Positions 53,676-62,796 of a DNA stretch of 64,000 bases are shown piece after piece (positions within the stretch are counted from its first letter, which is position 1; the number at the start of each line of letters is the position of its first letter). A model generated the notes under the pieces. That model ran no database searches. It had not been told where the DNA came from and saw only the letters and a program-made list of their open reading frames with translations. The DNA comes from Thiomicrospira pelophila DSM 1534 (GTDB lineage Bacteria; Pseudomonadota; Gammaproteobacteria; Thiomicrospirales; Thiomicrospiraceae), in NCBI RefSeq assembly GCF_000711195.1, contig NZ_JOMR01000001.1:1116001-1180000 (forward strand), written 5' to 3'. A program made the translations under genes and the position numbers.

Positions 53676-55069
53676 TGTGGGTATGGTTATGGACAGACAT
53701 CATGATTTGGCTCTTGGTGGTGTCGCTAGGTTTGTGGGGCTGGACAATCTCGCGTTCGCCGCAGGTTAAAGCCCAATGGATCGCAATTTTCCGCTCTAAA
53801 ATCGCGATGACCTCGGCGATTGTCTTATTAATGTACGTTTCCATCGCATTGCTGGATTCATTGCATTTTAGATTAGCCTTGCCCGATCAACCCGTGGGTG
53901 AAAAAGTCCAATATCAAGGTCAAACCCTGAGTGTTTTGGATTGGGTGTTTGGTGAAATTCGCGGCAAAGTAGAGCGCACTTATTCCGCGCCTTTTGCTTT
54001 AAAAGAACACAGTAGCTCCATTGTTAAAACCGACGACGGCCAAATCAAACAAGTCGCGCTCGATTTAACCCATGCTGGCTCGCATTTAGTAGCGGCGGAG
54101 GATCGAAACCAAGATATTCTGCTTAAATCCCTCTGGGCGATATTTGTGGCTGGGTTATTAAGCCTGTTATTCATTAGCCTGCATCTTTACTGGCGCGCGC
54201 GCGCAACAAACGTCCGTTGGCGGCAACAAGCAGGCCTGGTGCTTAAAGGTAAAACCGATCTGCCATGGCGCACCGCGTATTTAACCTTTAGTATCGGTTT
54301 AATTGTGTTAGCTTGGCTTTATCATTTAGGGCATTATTATCATGTGCTCGGCACCGATAAAGTGGGTGGCGATGTGCTTTATCAAAGCTTTAAAAGTGTC
54401 AGAACCGGCGTATTGATTGGCGTTTTAACCACCTTGGTGATGTTACCTTTGGCACTGATTTTAGGTATCAGCGCCGGTTTGTTCCGTGGTTGGATTGATG
54501 ATGTCATTCAATATCTCTACACCACGTTGAACTCAATCCCCGGCATTTTATTAATCGCCGCCGCCGTGCTAGTCATGCAAACCATGATTATGAACAACCC
54601 GCACTGGTTTGAAACCGCCACCGAACGTGCTGATATTCGTCTGCTCGTATTGGTGCTGATTCTAGGTCTCACCAGCTGGACAGGGCTGTGTCGTTTATTG
54701 CGCGCCGAAACCCTAAAAATCAGCCAAGTCGAATACGTCACCGCCGCCCGCGCATTTGGCGTAAGCCGTTTTAAAATTATCGGCCGCCATATTCTGCCTA
54801 ACGTCATGCATATCGTATTGATCGCGGTGGTGTTGGACTTTAGCGCCTTAGTGTTAGCGGAAGCCGTACTTTCATATGTCGGTGTCGGTGTCGATCCAAC
54901 TATGTACAGCTGGGGTAATATGATTAACCAAGCCCGCTTAGAAATGGCACGCGAACCCATGGTATGGTGGTCGCTACTAAGTGCGTTTATCTTTATGTTT
55001 ATTCTGGTACTGGCCGCCAATCTGTTCTCAGATCGAGTTCAACGCGTACTAGACCCCAAAAATAATTAA
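53672..55069 (+). CDS. Peptide ABC transporter permease (DppC/YejE-type), enlarged
   Basis: 465 aa, about 120 residues longer than typical DppC. The extra part is a periplasmic or loop region (about 60-170: SLHFRLALPDQPVGEKVQYQG...) plus an additional helix region before the standard permease core. The core has NPHWFETATERADIR and the EAA-type QVEYVTAARAFGVSRFKIIGRHILPN (about 350). ATGA overlap with the preceding permease. Near-palindrome at 54229 (QAGLVLKGK). Confidence 0.9.
   Translation: MMWVWLWTDIMIWLLVVSLGLWGWTISRSPQVKAQWIAIFRSKIAMTSAIVLLMYVSIALLDSLHFRLALPDQPVGEKVQYQGQTLSVLDWVFGEIRGKVERTYSAPFALKEHSSSIVKTDDGQIKQVALDLTHAGSHLVAAEDRNQDILLKSLWAIFVAGLLSLLFISLHLYWRARATNVRWRQQAGLVLKGKTDLPWRTAYLTFSIGLIVLAWLYHLGHYYHVLGTDKVGGDVLYQSFKSVRTGVLIGVLTTLVMLPLALILGISAGLFRGWIDDVIQYLYTTLNSIPGILLIAAAVLVMQTMIMNNPHWFETATERADIRLLVLVLILGLTSWTGLCRLLRAETLKISQVEYVTAARAFGVSRFKIIGRHILPNVMHIVLIAVVLDFSALVLAEAVLSYVGVGVDPTMYSWGNMINQARLEMAREPMVWWSLLSAFIFMFILVLAANLFSDRVQRVLDPKNN
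54229..54240. repeat. near-copy of the 12-bp palindrome (AGCAGGCCTGGT)
   Basis: One mismatch; in the YejE-type permease extra region. Confidence 0.7.
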
Positions 55070-55114
55070 GCGCTTGCAAGGCACGAGACAATCAATTTTA
55101 AATAGGAATGCAAA

Positions 55115-56725
55115 GTGAATAAGCCCGTTTTAGACATACACAACCTGGTGATTAAAGTAGGCGAAAACACGCTGATTGACCGTATTAGCTTTAGCATTCA
55201 GCCGGGTGAGATTTTTGCGCTGGTGGGTGAGTCGGGCAGTGGTAAATCTTTAACCTCACTGGCGATTATGCGTTTATTGCCAGAGGCGTTAAATATTGCT
55301 GCTGGCGAAATTCAATTGCATCAAAAATCCCTGTTAAGTTTGTCCGAAGCGCAAATGCAAAAAGTGCGCGGCAAATCGGTCGCGATGATCTTCCAAGAAC
55401 CCATGACCTCGCTTAATCCAGTGATGCGAGTAGGGGATCAAGTATCCGAAGTGTTACGTGTTCATTTAGGCTTGTCATCCAAACACGCCAAACTGCGCAC
55501 CATCGAGCTGTTTAATGAAGTCGGCATTCCTGAAGCATCAGATCGGGTGGATTGGTATCCACATCAGTTATCAGGCGGTCAAAAGCAACGTGTGATGATT
55601 GCGATGGCTTTGGCTTGCGAACCGGATGTATTAATCGCAGACGAACCCACCACCGCCCTAGATGTCACCATCCAAGCCCAAGTACTCACTTTGCTGAAAA
55701 AGCTGCGTGACGAGCGCGGTTTGTCGATTTTATTTATCACCCACGATATGGGTGTGGTCGCGCAAATGGCGGACCGAGTTGCGGTCATGCAAAAAGGCAA
55801 AATCCTAGAAACCGCCGAATGTGAACACTTTATTACCGCGCCCACCCATCCTTACACTCAACAACTACTGGCGGATGCGTTACCAACTCGCGATTACAAA
55901 CCCGCGACAAGCCAAGATTCGCTGTTGGATTTGCGTGGTTTAAAAGTGCATTTCCCGATTAAAAAAGGCTTATTACAACGTACCGTCGGTTATGTAAAAG
56001 CGGTAGATGGCGTCGATTTAGTGATTAATCGCGGCGAAACTCTAGCTTTGGTGGGTGAATCCGGCAGTGGCAAAAGCACCATCGGCCAAGCCATTTTGCG
56101 ATTAATCGACAGCACCGATGGCGAAATTCGTTATCAAGATGTTGATTTAGCCAAGCTAAAAGAAAATAAAATCAAACCCTTACGCCAAAAAATACAAGTC
56201 ATTTTCCAAGACCCATATTCGGCCTTAAACCCGCGTATGACCATTGGCGAAATCATTCGCGAAGGCATGGTAAGCCTTAAAGTTGGCTCGCAGAAAAAAT
56301 CCGATCAAGACGCGCGCATTACCGAACTACTTAGCCAAGTAGGGCTATTGCCGGAACACAAACTACGTTACCCGCATGAGTTTTCCGGTGGCCAACGCCA
56401 ACGTATCGGCATCGCGCGCGCCTTAGCGGTAGAGCCAGAACTAATCATCTGCGATGAACCCACCAGCGCGCTAGATGTCACCGTGCGTGCACAGGTTTTA
56501 GACCTGTTAAACAACCTACAAAAAACCTACAACCTATCGTTATTATTTATCACCCACGATCTATCCATCATCCCACGCATCGCCCACCGCGTCGCCGTGA
56601 TGTCAGAAGGCCGAATCGTAGAGCAGGGCGACGTGCAATCCATCCTAGAAAACCCACAACACCACTACACCCAAACGCTATTAGCGGCTGCTCCGAGTTT
56701 TCATGATATGCAGCATAGTTTGTAA
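55115..56725 (+). CDS. Fused dual ATPase of peptide ABC importer (YejF-like)
   Basis: 536 aa from GTG, with two ABC domains. First: Walker [12 protein letters not shown] (about 37), signature [15 protein letters not shown], Walker [14 protein letters not shown]. Second: Walker [12 protein letters not shown] (about 315), signature [15 protein letters not shown], Walker [14 protein letters not shown]. The DppD/DppF fusion is the YejF arrangement, making the four-gene set YejABEF-like (peptide or microcin C-type uptake). Last gene of the operon and the last backbone gene before the accessory block. Confidence 0.94.
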   Translation: MNKPVLDIHNLVIKVGENTLIDRISFSIQPGEIFALVGESGSGKSLTSLAIMRLLPEALNIAAGEIQLHQKSLLSLSEAQMQKVRGKSVAMIFQEPMTSLNPVMRVGDQVSEVLRVHLGLSSKHAKLRTIELFNEVGIPEASDRVDWYPHQLSGGQKQRVMIAMALACEPDVLIADEPTTALDVTIQAQVLTLLKKLRDERGLSILFITHDMGVVAQMADRVAVMQKGKILETAECEHFITAPTHPYTQQLLADALPTRDYKPATSQDSLLDLRGLKVHFPIKKGLLQRTVGYVKAVDGVDLVINRGETLALVGESGSGKSTIGQAILRLIDSTDGEIRYQDVDLAKLKENKIKPLRQKIQVIFQDPYSALNPRMTIGEIIREGMVSLKVGSQKKSDQDARITELLSQVGLLPEHKLRYPHEFSGGQRQRIGIARALAVEPELIICDEPTSALDVTVRAQVLDLLNNLQKTYNLSLLFITHDLSIIPRIAHRVAVMSEGRIVEQGDVQSILENPQHHYTQTLLAAAPSFHDMQHSL

Positions 56726-56942
56726 AACCGAGAAATTGCACAAAGCGCTGTATCCAATCGTAATGCCTATTCACTATAGAATAGATATACCGCTTACGGC
56801 GCAAATGTTACGGCATTTCACCTAGTCAGGCCGGTGCCTTTAGTGTATTATTCATAAAGTTTCTTTTTCATTATGATAATCAATAGCGGTAAAGTGCCAA
56901 GCAAAGTTGAGGTAATTTATTGGTCAAATTATTCCAAATCTG

Positions 56943-57000
56943 TGGCCAAAAAACTTGGCCACTATACTGCGCCACTCAGCTTGGTGTGTTATGTGAAAAG
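56943..57000 (+). other. Possible attC right half, left edge of accessory block
   Basis: A perfect 19-base hairpin (TGGCCAA-AAAAC-TTGGCCA, 56943-56961) is followed by CCACTCAGCTTGGTGTGTTATG, which resembles the right (L'-R') end of integron attC sites ending in GTT. Twelve bases later begins the first accessory gene. The left half was not found. 56726-56942 is otherwise AT-rich without a supportable gene. Confidence 0.35.
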
Positions 57001-57011
57001 GAAAAAAATTC

Positions 57012-57686
57012 ATGAAACGAGAAGTTGAGAGAGAAAAGAACTTGCCCGCATTCGAGCTAGATATCGTCGAGCTTGGGGTTCTGGTAGACCGCCTCGTTGC
57101 TTTGTTTGATAATCCTGATAGCGTACGCTGTAGTATTGACTTTAAACTTAAGAATGAGTTCCTGGAGTTTGATTCTGTTGAAGAAATAAAAAATTATAAG
57201 GAACTAAAGGGTAAGGTTAATGGCTTTGTCGTGCGGATTAGTCGAGGCGACAAGGTAGTGTCAATAAGAACATACTCATTTATAAGATCTTTGGTCACTG
57301 TGTCTGCCAAAGCTGATAATGAAGCATGGTGCGCTGGTGCTATAGAAACAGTTTATTCATTCATTTCGTCTCATCGTACTTGGTATTACTGGTTTGTGAA
57401 ATGGCCTTTAGGCACCATGCTATTAGCAATGGTATTGGTACCGACAGTATTGGCTACCTTGGGGTATGAAGATGTACTCAAAAACGAAGCATTGTCGACA
57501 GCTTGGCTGTTATTGGTTCTGTTCTTATGGTTAATTTTTATTTCAAGCGGAAGATTATTGCCCGTGGCTACCTTGCGCATCACAAACGAAGACGGATTTA
57601 TAAGGCGTAGGGCGCCAGAACTAAGTTTGGCTATAGCATTATTAACTACAGTATTAACAGTTGCAGGGTGGTTTTTGGGGGGGTGA
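57012..57686 (+). CDS. Unknown three-helix membrane protein
   Basis: 224 aa. Soluble N-terminal part (about 1-125), then hydrophobic helices near 131-150, 163-180 and 205-222; a cytosolic basic loop RITNEDGFIRRRAPE lies between the last two. I recognise no domain. AAAAGG precedes its ATG at a proper distance. It is the first of several unidirectional genes each followed by a structured spacer, the layout of gene cassettes. Confidence 0.7.
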   Translation: MKREVEREKNLPAFELDIVELGVLVDRLVALFDNPDSVRCSIDFKLKNEFLEFDSVEEIKNYKELKGKVNGFVVRISRGDKVVSIRTYSFIRSLVTVSAKADNEAWCAGAIETVYSFISSHRTWYYWFVKWPLGTMLLAMVLVPTVLATLGYEDVLKNEALSTAWLLLVLFLWLIFISSGRLLPVATLRITNEDGFIRRRAPELSLAIALLTTVLTVAGWFLGG

Positions 57687-57690
57687 TGCA

Positions 57691-57757
57691 CATAACACTG
57701 TGCTCCCCCAAAAAATCGCTGCGCGGTTTTCGTCGGATTAGCTAGGTCGTTATATGC
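57691..57757 (+). other. Putative attC-like site after the membrane protein gene
   Basis: CATAAC (57691-57696) at the left and GTTATAT (57749-57755) at the right match the loose RYYYAAC/GTTRRRY ends, pairing ATAAC with GTTAT. Inside, AAAATCGC-TGC-GCGGTTTT forms a strong hairpin and GCTCC pairs with GGATTAGC apart from bulged bases. The arms are imperfect. The next 200 bp (57758-57968) leads to the ATPase gene and holds nothing else that I can support. Confidence 0.5.
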
Positions 57758-57968
57758 CAAAACTTGCAAAAATTAGATGTCTTGTAAGTGATCAACAAAA
57801 ATTTGTTCTCAGAACAGGATATGACCGACTAGCGATCCATGTTGCTTAAAATAGGAGCAGCGCGGAGACATACACAGATCGTATCTATAATTCACTGGAT
57901 AGCATTATAAGCCTTTGACGACAGGTTCCAAAAGTTAAGGGATTGAATCTAAATTCTAAGGAAGCATT

Positions 57969-60605
57969 ATGATTAAGTCTGAATATCTACGCTTTTTGCG
58001 AACTCTTAATTCAAACGAAGTTATTCCGGGAGTGTGTAAGCTAGCGAATCTTGTACTGGCAAATCTTGATGATCTTGCTGCTCTAGGAACCTATCAAGGT
58101 CAGCGGGTTAAGAGAATGATTGCTTTGGCACAGGCTAACTGGGATACCTTAAGCGCAGAGATTCAGTCATCACCGGAGCAGGGCGTCGAGAAAACTTCTC
58201 CCATTACTCAGATAAAAAGTATGGCAGTGGGGCCGTTTCGTGGTTTCTCCAGGCAAGAGGTTTTTGATTTAGAAAGCCGTTTGGTCCTTATATACGGCCC
58301 AAATGGAACTGGCAAATCTAGCTTCTGCGAAGCCCTTGAATATAGCCTTCTGGGTAACGTAGCTGAAGCGGAAAGCAAGCGTTTTCGAGATCAGGGTGAT
58401 TACCTGAAAAACGCACATGTTAATCGTTTTGCGACGCCAGTTGTTACGGGCTTAAACGAGCAAGACGCTGAGGTTGAAATTGAAGAAAATGAGGAACTAT
58501 TTAGATTTTGTTTCGTTGAAAAAAATCGTATCGATAACTTTTCTAGAATTGCCGCTCAGGCGCCCGCCAAGCAAACTGAGCTTATATCAACGTTATTTGG
58601 CTTAGACTCTTTCAACGATTTTGTACGCAATTTTACTTATGAGCTTGACCCAAAATATATTGATCTTACTGGTGTTAAAACAGCTCAGTTAGCGCAAAAA
58701 AGGCAGGCACTTTCTGGTTCACAGCAGCAGATAACGACTAACAATGCAGAGCTACAAAGGCTAAATGTGGAGGAGCAAACACTAGCCAGCCAGTACCGAG
58801 ACGGAGCAATCTTTAGCCAATTGGACTTCGAACTAAACGGTGATGATGAAAATCCAGGAGCAATCCAGCGACTAGAAACCGATTTGCAACAGCCCCAAGC
58901 AAGTAAAACTAACTTAACAATTAGCGCATTGCAGACACTTGGTAGCTCCATTAGAAGCGGCCTCAGCGAGCTGGAGTTGAAGCAAAAAGACCTGGAAAAT
59001 GCAAGTCAAGAGGTATCATTCAAGAATCTATACGACGCAGTTGTTCAGCTACAATCGAGTAGTCCAGAGCATTGTCCAGCGTGTAAAACGCCGCTCACCC
59101 AGGTATCCGTAAACCCTTACGGTAACGCTAATGAAGAACTTCAAAAGTTGCAACACTTGGCAGAGCTTCAGAAAACAGCACAACAGCTTCAACAAAATGT
59201 TAGTAGATGGTTGCTGGATCTCTCGCAAATATTGAATGTTTGTTTGACGTTTCTGCCACAAAACAATGCTATCCGAAATTTCCATATTTCACCTGGCTCA
59301 CAAATCGATATCGGGTGGTGGTACTCCTTGCAGCAACAGTTAGCGGATGGTTTTACGCCATGGCAGCACCTGGAAGCTCAGGTAAAGTATCTCGAGGAAG
59401 CCGACAAAAATACTGATCAGGACGCTCAAAAACGTTCAACCAAGCAAGCTGAGCTAAATCGTTTGCGCTGGTTTAAAGAGCAAATCACTGTCTTAGAAAC
59501 ACGCAGAAACACTGCTAGACAAGCAATTATTGCTGCGCAACAGGCAATGACCAGTTTTGATACGGAGAATGCTCAACTTATAGCTGATGTGGATGCTGAG
59601 CATGCCAAAGTTCAAATAAATCAAGAGATTGCAGCTTCTTATAAGAGCTTTGTTGAAAGATTGAATGCATATAAGAATCGATTGCCGAGCCAGTTGGTTG
59701 CTGACCTAGGTGACCTAGTTGTGAGACTTTATAATGCTTTTAATCGTTACGATTCAGAAGCAGATAAATTAGCTTCTGTTCAACTTCCGTTATCTCAAAA
59801 TCAACGGTTGGGCATTGCATTTTTTAAAGACCCTTCTTCCTCATTTGATGCTCTCCATATTCTGAGTGAGGGTCATATTCGTTGCCTTGGGCTAGCAATA
59901 TTGCTTGCTAAGAACGTAAAAGAGCGTTGTCCGGTGCTTATTTTTGATGACCCAGTGAACGCAATTGATGATGAGCATCGTCGTGCCATAAGGGAAACGC
60001 TATTTGTTGATGATTTTTTCAAAGGTCGTCAGATCATTTTGGCAGTGCATGGTGAGGAGTTCTTTAATAACACACATCAACTGCTAGGTAAGAGTCAGTC
60101 ACTTGCGTCTCAGTCATATATTTTCCTATCAAGCGCTGGCGAAGACCATATTCAAGTTGACTCATTAAGGCGACCCAAAAATTATGTATTAGCTGCGCGC
60201 AATCTATATGCACAAGGGGAGTATCGCGACGCGTTGATGTCGGCAAGAAGAGCGCTAGAGAACCTATGTGAAAAAACTTGGTTTCATTACGGAAAGCATA
60301 GTGATAAGGAGGACAGCCTAATTAGTGTCTCTCGTCGTTCTCCTTCAGCGCCATGGGATCTAAGGGCATTAGCTGAAAATCTAAGAACTAAGCTGAATCG
60401 TTCTCAGTCAAATATACCTAATAAAGAGCTGATAGTGTCTGCACTCACTTCTGTGCTAGGTCAAGATGGAAGAAACGCATATTGGTCGTACTTGAACAAA
60501 GGTACACATGACGAGACTGACTTGCCTGAGTTCGATCAGCATACTGTCAACGAGGTGATTTCTGCTTTAGAAAGCTTGGACGCTGCCCTAAGTGAGACGA
60601 ACTGA
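57969..60605 (+). CDS. SMC/RecF-type ABC ATPase with zinc-hook motif and possible HEPN-like tail
   Basis: 878 aa. Order: N-terminal helical part (1-85), Walker A GPNGTGKSS (110-118), a long coiled-coil-prone Gln/Leu-rich region (about 235-345), a CPAC zinc-hook-type motif at 369-372, a second coiled coil (about 385-580), ABC signature LSEGHIR (632-638) and Walker B PVLIFDDPVNAIDDEH (655-670). The C-terminus (about 755-878) is helical with ARRALENLCEK and YLNKGTHDE, reminiscent of HEPN or DUF4145-like modules. It resembles phage-exclusion ATPases such as RloC and PrrC in architecture, not demonstrably in activity. ATG is preceded by AAGGAAGC. A PD-(D/E)xK-like gene follows. Confidence 0.85.
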   Translation: MIKSEYLRFLRTLNSNEVIPGVCKLANLVLANLDDLAALGTYQGQRVKRMIALAQANWDTLSAEIQSSPEQGVEKTSPITQIKSMAVGPFRGFSRQEVFDLESRLVLIYGPNGTGKSSFCEALEYSLLGNVAEAESKRFRDQGDYLKNAHVNRFATPVVTGLNEQDAEVEIEENEELFRFCFVEKNRIDNFSRIAAQAPAKQTELISTLFGLDSFNDFVRNFTYELDPKYIDLTGVKTAQLAQKRQALSGSQQQITTNNAELQRLNVEEQTLASQYRDGAIFSQLDFELNGDDENPGAIQRLETDLQQPQASKTNLTISALQTLGSSIRSGLSELELKQKDLENASQEVSFKNLYDAVVQLQSSSPEHCPACKTPLTQVSVNPYGNANEELQKLQHLAELQKTAQQLQQNVSRWLLDLSQILNVCLTFLPQNNAIRNFHISPGSQIDIGWWYSLQQQLADGFTPWQHLEAQVKYLEEADKNTDQDAQKRSTKQAELNRLRWFKEQITVLETRRNTARQAIIAAQQAMTSFDTENAQLIADVDAEHAKVQINQEIAASYKSFVERLNAYKNRLPSQLVADLGDLVVRLYNAFNRYDSEADKLASVQLPLSQNQRLGIAFFKDPSSSFDALHILSEGHIRCLGLAILLAKNVKERCPVLIFDDPVNAIDDEHRRAIRETLFVDDFFKGRQIILAVHGEEFFNNTHQLLGKSQSLASQSYIFLSSAGEDHIQVDSLRRPKNYVLAARNLYAQGEYRDALMSARRALENLCEKTWFHYGKHSDKEDSLISVSRRSPSAPWDLRALAENLRTKLNRSQSNIPNKELIVSALTSVLGQDGRNAYWSYLNKGTHDETDLPEFDQHTVNEVISALESLDAALSETN

Positions 60606-60621
60606 ATTGGCGGTACCGGTA

Positions 60622-60694
60622 TATAACAAGTTGCTACACGCGGATAAATTACTCGCTGCGCTTGCAATTTACCGGTGAGCAAAGCTTAACTTAG
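60622..60694 (+). other. Well-formed attC-like site between ATPase and nuclease-like genes
   Basis: R-box-like TAACAA (60624-60629) leads to a stem GCT-CAC-CGG-TAAATT (60633-60650) that pairs exactly with AATTTA-CCG-GTG-AGC (60666-60680), leaving three unpaired bases, A60636, G60640 and A60644, all on one side. Such extrahelical bases are the hallmark of attC recognition. The right box (CTTAACTTAG) departs from GTT, so it may be weakened. Confidence 0.6.
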
Positions 60695-60711
60695 AAAAGT
60701 GAGGAGTACGA

Positions 60712-61302
60712 GTGTCAATGTGGTGGGAAAAAACTGTTGAGTACCTGTTTGTTATTACCTGTATGAACAGGGACGCTCTGATGGCTCCCTTGGATGGGAA
60801 CTACGAGGCGGGTGCTGACTTGATGGCTCGACACAACGATAAGTGGGTGCTGATCGAGTTTAAGCGGAATGCACAGACCATTGATGATGAGGTTCAGAAA
60901 TTTGCTGAACCCTCTTTAGATTCGTATGAAAGCGCTAAAGCTGCGCTCGCTGAAGAAGATAGCCACCACCTGCTAATTTTTGGTGAAAGAGGTGACCATC
61001 AGCCAATTGAACTGAAAGCACTTTCTTATTTTCGGCACCAAACAGTTGATCCCAAAGAGGCTCTTGGCTGCGGTGTGGCTCAAAAGAAGTTCAATAATTA
61101 CTTGTCTGACTTTTTGTATTTCAAATTCGGAGAGGCGGAAGAAGGATCGGGCGGGCGGAGCCTAGATTATTCGACAGTTGTAGCGGTCAGTAGTGATGGT
61201 GAGATAACTCATTGCGAAGGACTTGCAAACTATTGTGAGCATATGAATCTTGGTCCGGATTTGACCCCAGTCCCGGACCGCGGTATGGGTGGGCCACGCT
61301 GA
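60712..61302 (+). CDS. PD-(D/E)xK-like predicted nuclease
   Basis: 196 aa from GTG (with AAGTGAGGAG upstream), or from ATG 60718. Restriction-like core: helix with WEKTVEYLFV, then Asp36 in YEAGADLMARHNDKW and IEFKRN with Glu49-x-Lys51, separated by 13 residues, a good D-(x)-ExK pattern. No DNA-binding domain is obvious. It follows the ATPase gene through an attC-like spacer. A role as a partner nuclease is inference. Confidence 0.7.
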   Translation: MSMWWEKTVEYLFVITCMNRDALMAPLDGNYEAGADLMARHNDKWVLIEFKRNAQTIDDEVQKFAEPSLDSYESAKAALAEEDSHHLLIFGERGDHQPIELKALSYFRHQTVDPKEALGCGVAQKKFNNYLSDFLYFKFGEAEEGSGGRSLDYSTVVAVSSDGEITHCEGLANYCEHMNLGPDLTPVPDRGMGGPR

Positions 61303-61316
61303 TGCATGCTAATGAA

Positions 61317-62097
61317 AAAAGGGGTCAGAGCCCTTATTGTTAGTAACTTTACTTTTTACCACGCCTGGATTATTTATGCCACGTAAACCAAGATTCTTCT
61401 TACCTGATGTACCTAACCATATTGTGCAACGTGGGCGCAATCGTGACCCTATTTTCTTTGAATCTTCGGACTATTATTTTTACCTGGACAAGCTTCGCGA
61501 GGCGTTGGATAAATATGACGTTTCGTTACATGCTTATGTTCTGATGACCAATCACGTACATTTATTGATGTCTGCCCCTGGTGAAGATGCTATCAGTCAC
61601 CTGATGCAGTTTGTAGGGCGGCATTATGTACCTTATTTTAATAAAAAATATGGTTTCAGCGGCAGTTTGTGGGAAGGACGTTTTAAGAGCAGTTTGATTG
61701 ATTCAGAGCGCTATTTATTTGCATGTATGCGATATATTGAATTGAATCCAATTAGAGCAGGGATAGTAAGCTCACCTGAGGCGTATCTTTATTCTAGCTA
61801 CAATGCAAATGCGCTTGCCCAGCCTAATTTGTTGGTGACACCCCATTCGGAATTTGTAAAGTTAAGTGAAAACCCGCTGGTGCGTAGTCAGTGTTGTGCT
61901 GAGCTTTTCCAACAAGCGATCGCTGAAGATTTGCTTATGGATTTAAGGAAAGGTGTATCTTCTGGTACGCCAATTGGGTCAGAACGTTTTAAAGAGCAGA
62001 TCGAATCGACTTTAGGTCGAAAGGTCGGACAACTAAACCGTGGTCGGTCGCCCACGAAAATACTTATTAATGCATAATAAGGGCTTTGACCCCTTTT
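61317..62097 (+). mobile_element. REP-associated tyrosine transposase element with terminal inverted repeats
   Basis: 22-bp ends, 61317-61338 and 62076-62097, are inverted copies with one mismatch; each contains GGGGTCA and AGCCCTTATT. They enclose one gene coding for a Y1-type transposase. The right end overlaps the gene's last codons. The element lies within or beside an attC-like site (right part at 62098-62125). No target-site duplication is obvious. Confidence 0.85.
61376..62077 (+). CDS. REP-associated tyrosine transposase (RAYT, Y1_Tnp)
   Basis: 233 aa from ATG 61376 (MPRKPRFFLPDVPNHIVQRGRN). HUH motif in YVLMTNHVHLLM (near residue 60), then a conserved YIELNPIRAGIV with the catalytic Tyr (about 120). 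No obvious frameshift. Such enzymes move short palindromes of the same type as those at the ends. Confidence 0.93.
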   Translation: MPRKPRFFLPDVPNHIVQRGRNRDPIFFESSDYYFYLDKLREALDKYDVSLHAYVLMTNHVHLLMSAPGEDAISHLMQFVGRHYVPYFNKKYGFSGSLWEGRFKSSLIDSERYLFACMRYIELNPIRAGIVSSPEAYLYSSYNANALAQPNLLVTPHSEFVKLSENPLVRSQCCAELFQQAIAEDLLMDLRKGVSSGTPIGSERFKEQIESTLGRKVGQLNRGRSPTKILINA

Positions 62098-62125
62098 AAC
62101 TCCTCCGCTGTTGCGGGCGTTATGA
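62098..62125 (+). other. Possible attC right half next to the transposase element
   Basis: CTCCTCCGCTGTTGCGGGCGTTATGA contains an 8-bp-scale hairpin (CCGC-TGTT-GCGG) and ends in GCGTTATGA, the form expected of an attC right end. The left half may be upstream of the element, near TGCTAATG at 61307-61314, which would mean insertion within the site. Confidence 0.4.
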
Positions 62126-62151
62126 CTACTAAACCAGAAGGAGAGTGCTGT

Positions 62152-62796
62152 TTGAATAACGAAAATAAGAAACCTGTCGGAGTAATTGGGTGTATTTTTG
62201 CAGGGGGTTACTCTTTTATAGTTCTGGCGAGCGGACTTGCCTGGGTCGTAGCCTTCTTTGATTTGGAACTCGTACCTGCGGATTCTGTCGTGTCCGTTGC
62301 CGACCTCCAAGCCGACTACGTACATCGTTCAGTCATCGGGGCTGGATATGTCGAAAAGAGCAAGGTTCACAAAGAGTATGTCCTCAAGGAGGATGTAGAT
62401 GAAATCCTTCAAGATTACCTTCCTTCCAAAACAATCAGCCGAGATTACGTCCCGAGAGAAGAATACGAAGCCATTGCTGAAGAAAACCGGCGCCTTAAAG
62501 CCGAGTTTCAAAGCATTCCGTCTCCGTTTGAGCCAGTTCGGCGAGAGTTAAGTCTCTTTGGCAAGTGGCACAACCAGCGCTTGGGCGTATATATAGAAAT
62601 CAAGGATGCTGGTGGCTCCAAGGGGAAAATGGATGTCACATTCTCCCTAGAGTTGCCAGACTCACCCCGACATGACGAGCGCGTTTCAGAGGACCGAGAC
62701 GGCGTGCATCAGTGGCAGTTCAACAAAGCTGGCAGGGATTTTGAGTTGTTTCTGGAACGCGTATACCCTCCAATATTCGTAGTTCGTGAAATCTAA
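62152..62796 (+). CDS. Unknown single-helix membrane protein with periplasmic or cytoplasmic tail
   Basis: 214 aa from a TTG at 62152, preceded by AGAAGGAGAG at 62136-62145; ATGs at 62086 and 62122 lie within the attC-like sequence and have no ribosome site. One helix (about 7-33: VGVIGCIFAGGYSFIVLASGLAWVVAFF) is followed by a charged, coiled-coil-prone region (about 60-120) with repeated DYV/EYV motifs and a beta-rich C-terminus. I recognise no family. Confidence 0.65.
   Translation: MNNENKKPVGVIGCIFAGGYSFIVLASGLAWVVAFFDLELVPADSVVSVADLQADYVHRSVIGAGYVEKSKVHKEYVLKEDVDEILQDYLPSKTISRDYVPREEYEAIAEENRRLKAEFQSIPSPFEPVRRELSLFGKWHNQRLGVYIEIKDAGGSKGKMDVTFSLELPDSPRHDERVSEDRDGVHQWQFNKAGRDFELFLERVYPPIFVVREI

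Noticed and set aside
62086-62151. Upstream start for the last accessory gene
   Set aside because: Residues before the TTG at 62152 are encoded by attC-like DNA and lack a ribosome site, whereas AGAAGGAGAG stands at a good distance before the TTG.
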